From Sophora flavescens (taxonomy: Eukaryota; Streptophyta; Magnoliopsida; Fabales; Fabaceae), in contig JAUPTC010000090.1 of assembly GCA_030762895.1 (NCBI GenBank), positions 1 through 64,000 of the forward strand: 64,000 nt of DNA, in the 5' to 3' direction. The notes below the pieces were generated by a model. That model was not told the DNA's origin. It worked only from the letters and a program-made list of their open reading frames with translations, and did not search any database. The first letter of the stretch is position 1. Every line of letters begins with the position of its first letter. The position numbers and the translations under genes are program-made. Shown piece after piece: positions 40,905-52,825 of the stretch.

Positions 40905-41848
40905 ACTCATCCATGACCCACACGCCATGTTCCCAAGGTTAACCGTTGACCCTCATGCCATGATCCGGTGGTTAACCCTTGACCCTCACGCCATGATCCC
41001 GTGGTTAACCCTTGACCCTCACACCATGATGCCTTGGTTAACCCATGAACCTCACACCTTGATCCAATGGTAAACGCATGACCCTCACGCCATGGTCCCA
41101 TGGTTTACCCATGATCCTCAGACCATGATCCCATGGTTAACCCATGACCCTCAGGCCATGATCCCATGATTAACCCATGACCCTCACGCCATGATCCCAT
41201 GGTTAACCCATGACCCTCACGCCATGATCCCATGGTTAACCCTAGACCCTCACGCCATGATCCCATGGTTAACCCATGACCCTCACTCCATGATCCAACG
41301 GTTAACCTATGTTCCTCATGCCATGATCCTATGGTTAACCGGTGAACCTCACGTCATGATCCTATGGTTAACCGGTGAACCTCACGTCATGATCCCTCCG
41401 TTAACCCTTAACCATCACCCCATGATACCATGGGTAACCCGTGACCCTCATGCCATGATCCCATATTGTTAACCAATGACCCTTTTGCCTTGATAACATG
41501 GTTAACTTATGACCCACACGCCAATATCCATTACCCATGACCGAAATAGCATGATCCAATTGTTAACCCATGACCCACATGCCATGATCCCTTGATTAAC
41601 CCATAACCCACTTACCATGATTACATGGTTTTAGCACTACCCACTCGTAAATATCGCAAGGTTAACCCTTGACCCTCACACCATGATCCCATGGTTAACC
41701 CATGACCCTCATGCCAAGATCCCATGTTTAACCCATGACCCTCACGCCATGATCCCATGGATAACCCATGACCCTCACGCCCTAATCCCATTGTTTACGC
41801 ATGACCGTCATGCCATGATCACATTTTTAACCCAAGATCCTCACACCA
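40905..41848 (+). repeat. 33-bp satellite array, plus orientation
   Basis: About 29 units, mostly the CCCTCACGCC variant. One exact local duplication (CGGTGAACCTCACGTCATGA, 41340-41400) shows ongoing unit amplification. Interrupted at 41848 by a solo LTR. Confidence 0.92.
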
Positions 41849-42621
41849 TGATATGTTCCTAAAAAGGAGCATGTAGATTTTCGGATCTATCCTCGAGTGA
41901 CAACAAAAATTATAGAAGAAGATGAAATACAAAATTGGATAAGATGAGAAATGGGAGGTAGGCGCCACAAATCCAAGGGGATTTGATAAGCCAAGGTGAG
42001 GTTCGCCACAAGAATCTTGGATTCTTGATAAGAACAAGGGCGGTTCAACCAAGAACCAAAGAGAAACAATATTCTCTCACAAATGGACTTAATCCAAATT
42101 GAACTCAAAGTTATTACTCATGTGTTTAGGGCGTCTTACATATAGAGAGCTGGCCTAAGATCACGCGTTAATTGGCCTAAAATCACTCATCTTAACTTTT
42201 CATTCCCCCCTAATTATGTGGTGATTACACTTGCTTCTCATATTAAAAGTGTAATCCTCCCATAATCAATTACAATTTAATGCCAAAGATTCCCTCCATA
42301 ATTTACATAAAAGACTAATAATTTTAAAAGGAGTTACTTGTGGTATGCAAACCAAAAGATCCCTCCCTACTAAGCTTCCAAATTCGTGTAAAACTAAAAA
42401 CAATATTTTCGTCATGATATAAGCCAAATCTGGTCAAGGGGATTCAAATATGATTTGTAGATAATCTCCTCAGCTTTCCAACGCATCAAAGAACGTATCA
42501 ATCGGAGATTTGAAGCTCAAGATACAGCCCAAACAAGAATACGGGTTCATTACAAACGAAAATAAAATTTTCATCAAAACTAATTTGGCCTTAAATTGGA
42601 CATCATTCTTGGTTTGCATCA
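41849..42621 (-). mobile_element. Solo LTR of a C-like family (773 bp)
   Basis: TGATATGTTCC to TTTGCATCA with perfect duplications cacca (41844-41848, 42622-42626). The leader half matches LTR C; U3 differs and carries an inverted repeat near 42215-42260. Leader hairpins lie at about 41961-42095. Confidence 0.92.
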
Positions 42622-43554
42622 CACCATGATCCCATGGTTAACCGATGACCCTCATGCCATGATCCCATGGTTAACCCATGACCCGCACGCCATCATCCCA
42701 TGGTTAACCCTTGACCCTCACGCCATGATCCCTTGGTTAACCCATGACCCTCACTTCATGATCCAACGGTTAACCCATGACCCTCACGCTCTGATCCCAT
42801 GGTTAACCCATGACCCTAACGCCATGATCCCATGGTTAACCCATGACCATCATGCCATGATCCCATGATTAACCCATGACCTTCACATCATGATCCGGGG
42901 TTAACCCATGACCCTGAAGCCATGATCCCATGGTTAACCCATGAACTTCACGCCATGTTCCCATGGTTAACCCATGACCCTCAAGCCATGATCCCGTGGT
43001 TAACCCATGATCCTCATTCCATGATCCATGCTTAACCCATGACCCACTTACCATGATCCCATGGTTAACCCTTGACCCTCACGATATGATCCTATGGTTA
43101 ACAAATGACCCTCATGCCATGATCGCAGGATTAACCCATGACCCCCACGCCATGATCCCATGGTTAACCCATGTCCCTCAAGCCATGATCCCATGGTTAA
43201 CCTATGACCCTCATGCCATGATCCCAAGATTAAACCTTGACCCCCACGCCATGATCGCACGATTAACCCTTGACCTTTACGCTATGATCCCATGGTTGAC
43301 CCAAGAACTTCTAACCTCGATCCCTATGACCCTCACGTCATGATCTCATGGTTAACCCATGCCCTCACACCATGATCCCATAGTTATCCCATGACCCTCA
43401 TACCATGATCCCATGGTTAACCCATGACCCTAATTCTATGATCCCAAGGTTAACCCATGACCCACTTGCCATGATCACATGGTTAACCCATGACCCTCCC
43501 ATCAAGGATCCCATGGTTAAAACAAGACCTTGACACCATGATCCCATCGTTACC
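42622..43554 (+). repeat. 33-bp satellite array, plus orientation
   Basis: About 28 units continuing 40905-41848. It ends at CGTTACC where element I begins. Confidence 0.92.
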
Positions 43555-44151
43555 TGATGCAAACCAATTTATTTTAATTCAATAAAAACTAATTTATTTT
43601 AATTCAATAAAAGTCTAATAAATTTTGGACGGTGCACATGTTAATTATGCTTGTGTGGACGGTGCACATGTTAATTGGGAGGGCAACCTTTGGCTTGCAT
43701 GCCTAGGAAACTCCTTTTTAGTCATGAACCACTTTTATTATCCACTTAGTTTTCATTAGTTGTTTTAATTAGTCACTTAGTGGATTAATTATTGTTTTAT
43801 GGGGAATTAGTCACATTAAGACGACGATTTTGTAAGCATATTCTATGCACCCCATTTTCCTATATGTATGCATCTAGAACATGAATAAAAAAAAACTTTG
43901 ATGTTCAATTTGGTTTTACCAATTGTGAGAGTGTTCTCTCTTGGGTTCTTCATTGAACCACCCTTGTTCTTATCAAGAATCCAAGATTCGGTGGCGAACC
44001 TCACCTTGGATTATCAAATCCACTTGGATTTGTGGCGCCTACCTCCCATTTCTCATCTTATCCAATTTTGTATTTCATCTTCTTCTATAATTTTTGTTGT
44101 CACTCAAGGATAGATCCGAAAATTTACATGATCCTTTTTTGGATCATATCA
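43555..44151 (+). repeat. LTR I1 (597 bp)
   Basis: TGATGCAAACC to GGATCATATCA. One full and one partial 30-bp repeat at 43627-43678. Leader hairpins at about 43910-44038 include TTGG/CCAA, GAGAG/CTCTC and CAAATCC/GGATTTG. The fourth hairpin has lost its 3' arm (GATTCGGTGGCG). Confidence 0.9.
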
Positions 44152-44265
44152 TTTGGTATCGAGTCATCCTTCCTAGAGTTACTTTTTGATTTTGTTCTTC
44201 GATTTTTTTTTCAAAAAAAAAAATTCTTCTTCCCATCACATATCGTGTCAACACTATTCCTTGAA

Positions 44266-44430
44266 ATGGAGAGATTTCAAAGAGGCATGGAGAAGCTCAC
44301 AGTGACACTTGACAAGCTAGTAGAAATAAAAAGGAGGAGGCATGGAGGAAGGAGATATGGGGGATGCGATCGAGAAATTGGAAAGGAGCATAAAGAGTGC
44401 GAAAAAGGAAGAGAAAGGAGGAGAGAATGA
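44266..44430 (+). CDS. Short N-terminal frame of element I
   Basis: 54 residues from the ATG at 44266: MERFQRGMEKLTVTLDKLVEIKRRRHGGRRYGGCDREIG, a possible amphipathic helix followed by an Arg/Gly-rich patch. It occupies the place of the Gag N-terminus, which also has a helix and an Arg/Gly patch, but I see no sequence identity. The same frame reappears at 53613-53730. Function unknown. Confidence 0.5.
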   Translation: MERFQRGMEKLTVTLDKLVEIKRRRHGGRRYGGCDREIGKEHKECEKGRERRRE

Positions 44431-44508
44431 AAAAACAAATTTATGAAAATGAAGCATCTTGGAAGAAAACGGTTGAAGAAAAGATGAGAGCAAAAAAAAG
44501 AAAGTGAG

Positions 44509-45150
44509 TTGAAAGAAACAAACTTGAATGCTTGTTTTGATGCTATTACTAATTCTTTGCCTAGTTGTGTTGATTCTCTTTTGAAGGAAGTTGAGTGTGT
44601 TCCTCCAAAGGAAGCTTGCAAGACATTCATTGAAATTGAAGATGTCATTCCAAAGGAATCTTGCAAGCCATTCAAGGAAATTGAAAATGAAATTCCCAAG
44701 GAAGAATGCAAAGTATCAATTGGAGTTGAATTGCAAGAGGAAAATAAAGAGATGAAGACAACTAGAGAATGGCTTCCCCCTAGAGCCGAAAATAAGTCCT
44801 CAAATCCACTTGGGAAGTCATGGCAATCTATTACTCTAGTACCTTCTTCTAGATTAGCTTGTGGATACAAATGTTGGGATTCTTCTGCTTTGGTTCATTT
44901 ATCTAACATTTCTCCTCTAGGTCTCAAAGAAAAGAATTGTGAAGGCCAAACGACAAAAAGCAAAGAGCAACAGCAAAAGAATGTGGCAAAGGCTGAAAAA
45001 GAAATGGAGAGTCTCGTTATAAAAGAAATCAAGGTGTTGTTTCTATCTTTGCCTAGAGGTGATGATTCTATTTTGAAGGAAGTTGAAGAAGTAATTCATA
45101 GAGAAGTGCCCCATGGATTCAAAAGAGTTGTGTTTGAACCTGGAGGATGA
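44509..45150 (+). CDS. Second frame of element I
   Basis: 213 residues (no ATG at the opening; it is probably entered by frameshift from 44266). NACFDAITNSLPSCVDSLLKEVE matches the 11947 frame. A short motif of E-x-C-K, five or so residues, E-I-E, I-P-K is repeated three times (about 44610-44730). A segment with no retroviral resemblance follows (TREWLPPRAENKSSNPLGKS, CGYKCWDSSALVHL), then LPRGDDSILKEVEEVIHREVPHGFKRVVFEPGG-stop, the same RT-to-IN deletion join as C1 and C2. Role unknown. Confidence 0.6.
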   Translation: MKETNLNACFDAITNSLPSCVDSLLKEVECVPPKEACKTFIEIEDVIPKESCKPFKEIENEIPKEECKVSIGVELQEENKEMKTTREWLPPRAENKSSNPLGKSWQSITLVPSSRLACGYKCWDSSALVHLSNISPLGLKEKNCEGQTTKSKEQQQKNVAKAEKEMESLVIKEIKVLFLSLPRGDDSILKEVEEVIHREVPHGFKRVVFEPGG

Positions 45151-45206
45151 AGACGATTCTCAAAGGCAATAAATTAGAGGTCGAATTCTCTTCAAGAGGG
45201 AAGGAA

Positions 45207-45865
45207 TGATGCAAACCAATTTATTTTAATTCAATAACAACTAATTTATTTTAATTCAATAAAAGTCTAATAAATTTTGGACGGTGCACATGTTAATTAT
45301 ACTTGTGTGGACGGTGCACATGTTAATTATGCTTGTGTGGACGGTGCACAGGTTAATTATGCTTGTGTGGACGGTGCACATGTTAATTGGGAGGGCAACC
45401 TTTGGCTTGCATGCCTAGGAAACTCCTTTTTAGTCATGAACCACTTTTATTATCCACTTAGTTTTCATTAGTTGTTTTAATTAGTCACTTAGTGGATTAA
45501 TTATTGTTTTATGAGGAATTAGTCACATTAAGATGACAATTTTGTAAGCATATCCTATGCACCCATTTTCCTATATGTATGCATCCAGAACATGAATAAA
45601 AAAAAACTTTGATGTTCAATTTGGGTTTTACCAATTGTGAGAGTGTTCTCTCTTGGGTTCTTCATTGAACCACCCTTGTTCTTATCAAGAATCCAAGATT
45701 CTTGTGGCGAACCTCACCTTGGCTTATCAAATCCACTTGGATTTGTGGCGCCTACCTCCCATTTCTCATCTTATCCAATTTTGTATTTCATCTTCTTCTA
45801 TAATTTTTGTTGTCACTCAAGGATAGATCCGAAAATTTACATGATCCTTTTTTTGGATCATATCA
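45207..45865 (+). repeat. LTR I2 (659 bp)
   Basis: Same as I1 but with three full and one partial 30-bp repeats (45279-45390), which explains the roughly 60-bp difference. It is followed by PBS TGGTATCGAGCC at 45868, so it is not the outer 3' LTR. Confidence 0.9.
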
Positions 45866-45979
45866 TTTGGTATCGAGCCATCCTTCCTAGAGTGACTTTT
45901 TGATTTTGTTCTTCGATTTTTTTTCAAAAAAAAAAATCTTCTTCCCATCACATATCATGTCAACACTTCCTTGAAATGG

Positions 45980-46749
45980 TGAGGTTGCCTTTGATGATCT
46001 TTTTTTGGTTGAATTTCAAGCAAGTGAATTTTCGTGTAACACTTTGTAACAAAATTAGGTGAAGAAAGAAACAAAAGTGGATGAGGAAGGAATGGTGGAG
46101 GCACCACAAACAAGGCTGTTTGATAAGCCTATGACGTTCGCCACAAGAATCGTGGATTCTTGATAAGAACAAGATGGCTCAACCAAGAACCAAGGAGAAC
46201 GAAATTCTCACAAAAGGATTTCAATCCAAAATAATATCCAAATTGTATTCATGTGTTGGGGGGGCGTCTTACTTATAGAAGAATGGCCTAAGATCAATCC
46301 TCCCATAATTAATACAATTTAATGCCAAAAGATTCCCTCCCTAATTATGTGGGATCACACTTGTTTCTCAAATTAAAAGTGTAATCCTCTCATAATCAAT
46401 ACAATTTAATGCAAAAGATTTCTCTCCCTAATTATGTGGAATTACACTTGTTTCTCAAATTAAAAGTGTAATCCTCTCATAATCAATACAATTTAATGCA
46501 AAAGATTTCCCTTCCTAATTATGTGGACTTGCACGCCCTCTTCATGCTTCTTGGGCTTGGAAGAGCAAAGTTATTAACTTGGGCTCATTGTCTTCATTAC
46601 TCGCATGTGCACTTGGGCTTGTGTCCATTAAGAGGACCACTAATTGAGTTAGGGCTTCTTGGGCTTTCTTTGCTCTTGCTCTTGTCATTGGGCCACCAAG
46701 ACCTTGAATGCTCTCTTGATCCAAATCAATTTCCAACGAGCTTACATCA
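45980..46749 (-). repeat. 3' LTR of J
   Basis: Matches 52826-53612. U3 holds about 85-bp tandem repeats, each with an inverted repeat TTACACTT/AAGTGTAA (46300-46525). The Pol-tail frame is at 46542-46736 (GLGGPMTRARAKKAQEALTQLVVLL...LLFQAQEA). The outer end starts at TGAGGTTGCC instead of TGATGACAACC. Confidence 0.9.
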
Positions 46750-47725
46750 TGATGACAACCAAGATGGGGTTGCCTTGTTATGATCTATTTGATTGAAATC
46801 TTGTTAGGTGTTGTGCAATTTTCAAATTAAAACTCAAAGTGAGATGATTCCAAATTGTAACCAAAACAAGAATTGAAGAATAAAAGAAGAAAATGGAAAG
46901 AGTAGAAGATGGGTGAAGGCGCCACAAACAAATAAGGATTTGTTTGATAAGCCAAATGAAATCCGCCACAAGAATGTTGGAATTCTTGATAAGGATAGAA
47001 ACCTTGGTTCAACCAAGAACTTAGGAGAACAATGCTCACTAACAATGGAAAATTCCAAATCACATCAAAAGTTGCATTTCCAAGGTGTTTCATGCTTTAC
47101 AAATAGTGTAGGCTGCCCAACTTTTGGCATCCAAGAAAAAAAACGAAAATAGCATTTGATTAGCCTATTGATGACACTAATTACCCACATTTATTGATTA
47201 GCCTATTCATGGCACTAATTACCCACATTAAGACAACCTTTTGAATGGCCACAAAAGTGTTATGGCAGCTACCAAGACAAAAAAAACATGTGCATAAAAG
47301 ACTCATAATTGTGGGGGGTTACACTTTCTTATCACATTAAAATGTAACTCCCACAATTTACAACTTTATTCAAAATAGAAAAACAATTCCCCTAAATTCG
47401 TGTAGAACATGCATGTGGTCCTACTTGCATGATTCTCCACTTATTCAATTGAATTTGAACATAAAATTGGGCCTTGACTCACATATGTGCCCCACTTGTT
47501 TCTTCTTCATACACCCCCTTTTCATTTGGGCCTTCCTCTTGGATGATCACATTAATCCATTTGGGCTCTTCATCATTTGACTCGGGCCTTGCTTCCATTA
47601 GGAGTCCAATCATTTGACTTAGGGCTTGTTGGGCCCTCTTAGCTCTTGCTCTTGTCATTGGGCCTCCTAGGCCTTGAATGGCCTCTTGGTCCAAATTGGG
47701 CTTCATTGGTATTGGGCTCGCATCA
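46750..47725 (-). mobile_element. Solo LTR A (976 bp) at the LTR border of J
   Basis: Minus-orientation copy of the element A LTR, with perfect duplication catca (46745-46749, 47726-47730). The duplicated bases are the very end of the J LTR, so the insertion lies five bases inside the PPT/LTR junction. Its own Pol-tail frame is at 47479-47706. Leader hairpins at about 46920-47060. Confidence 0.93.
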
Positions 47726-50700
47726 CATCATCCCCTCCTTCTTTAAGTGAATTCGACCTCGAATTAAAATCTTCATCACCTACATAAAAGAGAGATAAAT
47801 CAGCCACGTTAAAAGTTGCACTAAGAGATAAATCAGCCACGTTAAAAGTTGCACTAATCCCACCATACTCACTTGGAAGATCTATCTTGTATGCATTGTC
47901 ATTAATCTTGGCCACCACTTGGAATGGCCCATCTCCCCTTGGTTGAAGTTTAGATTTCCTTTTGGAAGGAAACCTTTCCTTTCTCATGTGTATCCAAACC
48001 CAATCTCCGGGATCAAAGACCACCTTCCTCCTTCCTTTGTTGGCTTGTCTTGCATAGCTTTCGGTCCTCTTCTCAATTTGGACTTTTACTTGCTCATGTA
48101 ACTTTCTCACAAAATCAGCCTTGGCCCCATCATCTTTATGCTTCAAAATTGAGGAGTTAGGCAATGGCAATAAATCAAGAGGAGTTAAAGGGTTAAATCC
48201 ATAAACTACCTCAAAAGGAGAATATTGAGTAGTACTATGAACAACCCTATTATAAGCAAATTCCACATGAGGTAAACAATCCTCCCAAGATTTAATATTC
48301 TTTTTAATCACGGCCCTTAAAAGGGAATAAAGTGTCCTATTTACAACTTCAGTTTGCCCATCTGTTTGAGGATGGCAAGTAGTGGAGACGAGAAGCTTTG
48401 TACCTAGCTTTCCCCACAATGTCCTCCAAAAGTGACTTAAGAACTTGGTGTCCCTTTCACTTACAATACTCCTTGGGAGACCATGAAGTCTCACCACTTC
48501 CTTAAAGAACAAATCAGCAACATGACAAGCATCATCAATTTTTTTGCAAGGGATAAAGTGTGCCATCTTTGAAAATCTATCCACCACAACAAAAATTGAA
48601 TCTTTACCATTCCTAGATCTAGGCAATCCCACAACAAAGTCCATAGACAAGTCAATCCAAGGAAAATCAGGAATAGGTAAAGGAGTGTAAAGCCCATGAG
48701 GCATTACTTTAGATTTTGATTCTCTACACACAATGCATTTTTCACAATATTTTTGCACATCATGCTTCATGTGAGGCCAATAAAAATGTTCATGCAACAT
48801 GTCTAAAGTCTTTTGAACCCCAAAATGCCCCATTAAACCTCCTTCATGCGCCTCCTTCAAAAACAAGTCCCTTATGTAACTTTTAGGCACACATAATCTT
48901 TTTTCTTTGAATAAAAACCTTTGGTGCCTATAATATCCATTTTGGGCTCAATGCACACATTTAGCAAAGATATTTGAAAAGTCCTTATCATGCTCATACA
49001 AATCCTTAATGCATTCAAGTCCAAACAATTTTGTTTCAAGGGTAGAAAGTAAAGCATATCTTCTTGAAAGTGCATCCGCCACAACATTAGCCTTACCCTG
49101 TTTGTGTTTCACCACATATGGAAATTGTTCAAGAAATTCAACCCATTTTGCATGACTTTTATTTAACTTTCCTTGCCCTTTCAAATATTTCAAAGACTCA
49201 TGGTCACTATGAATCACAAACTCTTTGGGCAAAAGATAGTGTTGCCAAGTTTGCAAAGCTCTTACTAAGGCATACAATTCCTTATCGTAGGTGGGATAAT
49301 TAAGGGAAGCTCCACTTAATTTCTCACTAAAATAAGCAATTGGATGCCCCTCTTGTATCAAAACAGCCCCAACACCAATATTAGAAGCATCACATTCAAT
49401 CTCAAAAGATTTAGCAAAATTAGGCAAAACAAGTATTGGTGCATGGGTGAGTTTTTCTTTAAGTCCCTTAAAAGCATGCTCTTGTTTTTCCCCCCACTTA
49501 AATCCCACATTCTTTTTGACAATTTCATTAAGAGGTGCAGCCAAAGTACTAAAATCCTTAACAAACCTCCTATAGAAACTAGCCAAACCATGAAAGCTTC
49601 TTACATCACTCACATTTTTGGGGGTTGGCCAATCTCGAATGGCCTTGATTTTTTCTTGGTCCACATGGACCCCTTTTGCATTTATCACAAATCCAAGGAA
49701 ATTCACATGGTCCACACAAAAAGTGCATTTTTCCAAATTTGCATACAATTTTTCCTTTCTTAATACAAGTAAAACAACCCTTAAATGTTCAAGATGATCA
49801 TCCAAGTTTTTACTATATATTAAGATATCATCAAAATACACCACAACAAACTTGCCTAAAAAATCTCTTAGAACATGGTTCATGAGCCTCATAAAAGTGC
49901 TAGGTGCATTTGTTAACCCAAAAGGCATTACTAACCATTAATACAACCCATATTTTGTTTTAAAGGCAGTTTTCCATTCATCCCCTTCCCTAATTCTAAT
50001 TTGATGATACCCACTCTTTAAATCAATTTTAGAAAATAGGCATGCACCACACAATTCATCAAGCAAATCATCAAGCCTAGGGATAGGATGTCTATATTTA
50101 ATTGTGATGTTATTCACAGCCCTACAATCTGTGCACATCCTCCACTTACCATCCTTTTTTGGTACCAAAATTACCGGTACTGTGCATGGGCTCATACTTT
50201 CTTGAAACCACCCTTTTTGCATCAACTCCTCCACTTGGGTTTGAATCTCCTTAGTCTCTTGAGGGTTACTCCTATAGGCTGGCCAATTGGGTAATGACGC
50301 GCCCGGAATGAGATCAATTTGGTGCTCAATCCCACGTAGAGGAGGAAGCCCGTGTGGCACCTCCTTTGGAAAAACATCTCCAAATTCCTGCAAAAGATTT
50401 TTAACCCCACTAGACAAAGAGATATCATTAGAGGCGTTAGAATTCAAACAAAAGTCCCTACAATAAAGTAGGTATAGGGGCTGCCTTGAGACCAATGCAC
50501 TTTTTACCTCACTCTTTGTTGCAAAATAGCTCTCGTTTCCCTCTTTTGCATCTCTATTTTTCTCACTTTTTTTCTCATGATTTTTCTCACTCTCTTTTTC
50601 TTTCTTTTTCTCACTCTCCTTTTCTTTCTTTTTCTCACTCTGCTTTTCTTTTCTCTCTTCCTCTCTTTTTTCTCTCATTCTTATTTGGTCCTCACTAACT

Positions 50701-52205
50701 TGCTTTGGAGATAAAGGAGAAAGAATGACCTTTCGGTCTTGATGAATGAAGGTGAACTTATTTGAGAACCCATCATGGATGGCCTTTTTGTCATATTGCC
50801 AAGGCCTTCCCAACAACATATGGCTTGCCTCCATAGGCACCACATCACAAAGTACACAATCTTCATACTTTCCAATCGAGAATGGAACCTCTACTTGTTT
50901 GTTCACAACCATTTCCCCGACCTCACTTAGCCATTGAAGCCTATATGGCCTTGGATGTGCCTTAGCAACAAGATTCAATTTGGACACCAATCTAGTTCTT
51001 ACAACATTGGCACAACTCCCACCATCAATGATTAGAGAACATACCTTTCCTTGAATTAGACATCTAGAATGAAAGATATTCTCCCTTTGGCTTGCTTCAT
51101 GATCCTTCACTAGACTTCCCAAAAGCCTCCTCACCATGAGTAAATCACCATCCGGGATGAACGCATCTCCTTCACTTTCCTCTCCACTTGAAGCTTCGGA
51201 TTGAGATACCACTTCCCCATTCATGGACAACACCATCGTTCTCTTTGTTGGACATTGGGATGCTATGTGCCCATGGCCCAAGCATTTGAAACATTTTACA
51301 TCACGGCTCCTAGAGTTTGCCTCCATGGGTTTCTTTCCTTGTATGTTGCTCACGGCCTCCTTGGGGGGTGCACCCTCCTTCTTTTACTTGTCCTTCCAAT
51401 TTGAGGATGGAAATTTGGAAGATGAAGAAGAAGAATACATAGACTTCCTTCTCTTACTTTGTTGCTCCACTTTAATGGCTTGTTGGACCAAATCTTCAAG
51501 TTCCACATAATTTTGCAACTCCACTATGTCTTGAATATCTTGATTCAACCCATGTATGAATCTCGCCATGGTAGCCTCCCTATCTTCTTGAAAATTTGAC
51601 CTAAGTAAGGCCAACTCCATCTCCTTGAAGTATTCATCAACACTTTTGGTCCCTTGGGTAAGCCTTTGTAATTTATTGTGAATGTCCCTTTGATAATGAC
51701 TTGGGACGAACCTCTTCCTCATGATAAATTTCATCTCCTCCCAAGTGTCTATAGGCTCTCTTCCATGTTTCCTCCTTTCCTTTTGTAGTTGGTCCCACCA
51801 CACAAGGGCATATTCTTTGAACTCAAGGGCGGCTACTTTCACCTTCTTGCTCTCATTGTATGAATTACAATCAAAGACTTGTTCTATTTTTAGTTCCCAC
51901 TCCAAGTAAGCCTCCGGATCATTCTTCCCAATAAAGGGGGGAACCTTGATTTTGACCCCTTCAAGTCCTCTATCATGCCTCTCTCCCCTATGTCCTCCTC
52001 CTCTATGTCGTCTTCCTCTAGGCCTTACTCTTTCACTATCATAGTCACTTGAATCGTCACGGTGTAGGTGAGCAAGTTGTCGATCATAATTGGCTTGCAT
52101 TTGCTCCAATTGCCTTTGAAGAGCTTGGACTTGATTGGTCATCCTAGTTTGAAGAGTGGCTGGCCTTGGAGATAATGGTGGACTATCTTCATGGGCTGCC
52201 ATCAT
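47703..52205 (-). pseudogene. gag-pol: Gag-Pol of J: one frame, three nonsense codons
   Basis: Reads from ATG 52205 (MMAAHEDSPPLSPRPATLQ) for about 1500 codons without a frameshift. Stops: TAA at 51384-51386 (after SSNWKDK, CAA in relatives), TAA at 49938-49940 (after KTKYGLY, GAA in relatives) and TGA at 48948-48950 (after AKCVH, TCA in relatives). It has the Gag core, CCHC (CFKCLGHGHIASQC), PR LIIDGGSCANVV, a Lys/Glu linker, RT with YFDD at 49828-49839, RH, and IN with HHCC and GPF. The second catalytic Asp of IN is changed (IVSERDTKF instead of IVSDRDTKF). An 11-codon repeat (FNVADLSLSAT, 47791-47856) lies near the end. The natural C-terminal tail is cut off by solo LTR A. Confidence 0.92.
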
Positions 52206-52825
52206 TTGGACACAATATCAAAAGATAAGAAGAAATTATAAAATTCCTCACTACACTCCCTCACTTGTGCACACAAATGTATTTCACTCAATTGGCTTTT
52301 TCCACACAAGATGTAATTTTCAGTCTTGCCTTTTTCCACTCAATTGTTCTCTTTTAGGTCTTAGAGGAGTCAACCACGTTCCACACAAAAAAAAATCCAA
52401 AAATCAAGTAACAAAAATCACAAAAACTTATCAAACAAGGAAACAAAAAAAAAAGAAAGGCTAGAAAGGAAAAAAAAACCTTGAGAATGAAGAAACAAGA
52501 AAGAAGGGATTTTTTTTTTTGAACACTAATTGCCCAAATAGAACTTTGTCTCTTCTCTTTTTCTCACTATTTCATGCGCTACTTCACTATATTTTTTTTT
52601 GACAAATTGCTTAAATTTTTTTTTTTGAACTTTAAGGAGAAGAGAAATACTAATTGCAACTTGAAGCTTTGGGGCAGAAACACAACACAAACGAAATTCC
52701 CTTCAACAAGCTCAAAGTGTTAATTTTTTTTTTTTGTTTTTGGTTTTAAAAGAAGAAAAGAAGAAAGGTAGAAGAAGAAGAGCAAACTCAGAAAATTCAA
52801 CCAAAGCCTAAGCTTTGATACCACT

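Larger units (their letters stand above)
43555..45979 (+). mobile_element. Element I: non-autonomous LTR-INT-LTR-INT, left part
   Basis: LTR 43555-44151, PBS TGGTATCGAGTC at 44154, internal region to 45206, second LTR 45207-45865, and then a second PBS and internal region (45866-45979) that continues at 53613-53730 beyond element J. So the unit is a tandem of at least two copies whose last LTR is lost. Left flank is ttacc in satellite. No RT, RH or IN core is encoded. Confidence 0.87.

Noticed and set aside
44277..44870. 197-residue minus-strand frame in element I
   Set aside because: Antisense of the sense frames of element I. It is rich in Ser/Phe as expected from reverse-reading Lys/Glu codons, and lacks motifs.
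50486..50698. Phe/Leu/Ser-rich antisense frames resembling membrane proteins (50486, 17060, 25685, 32729, 34334)
   Set aside because: They are the complement of the Lys/Glu-rich linker of Pol or of the C and H proteins.
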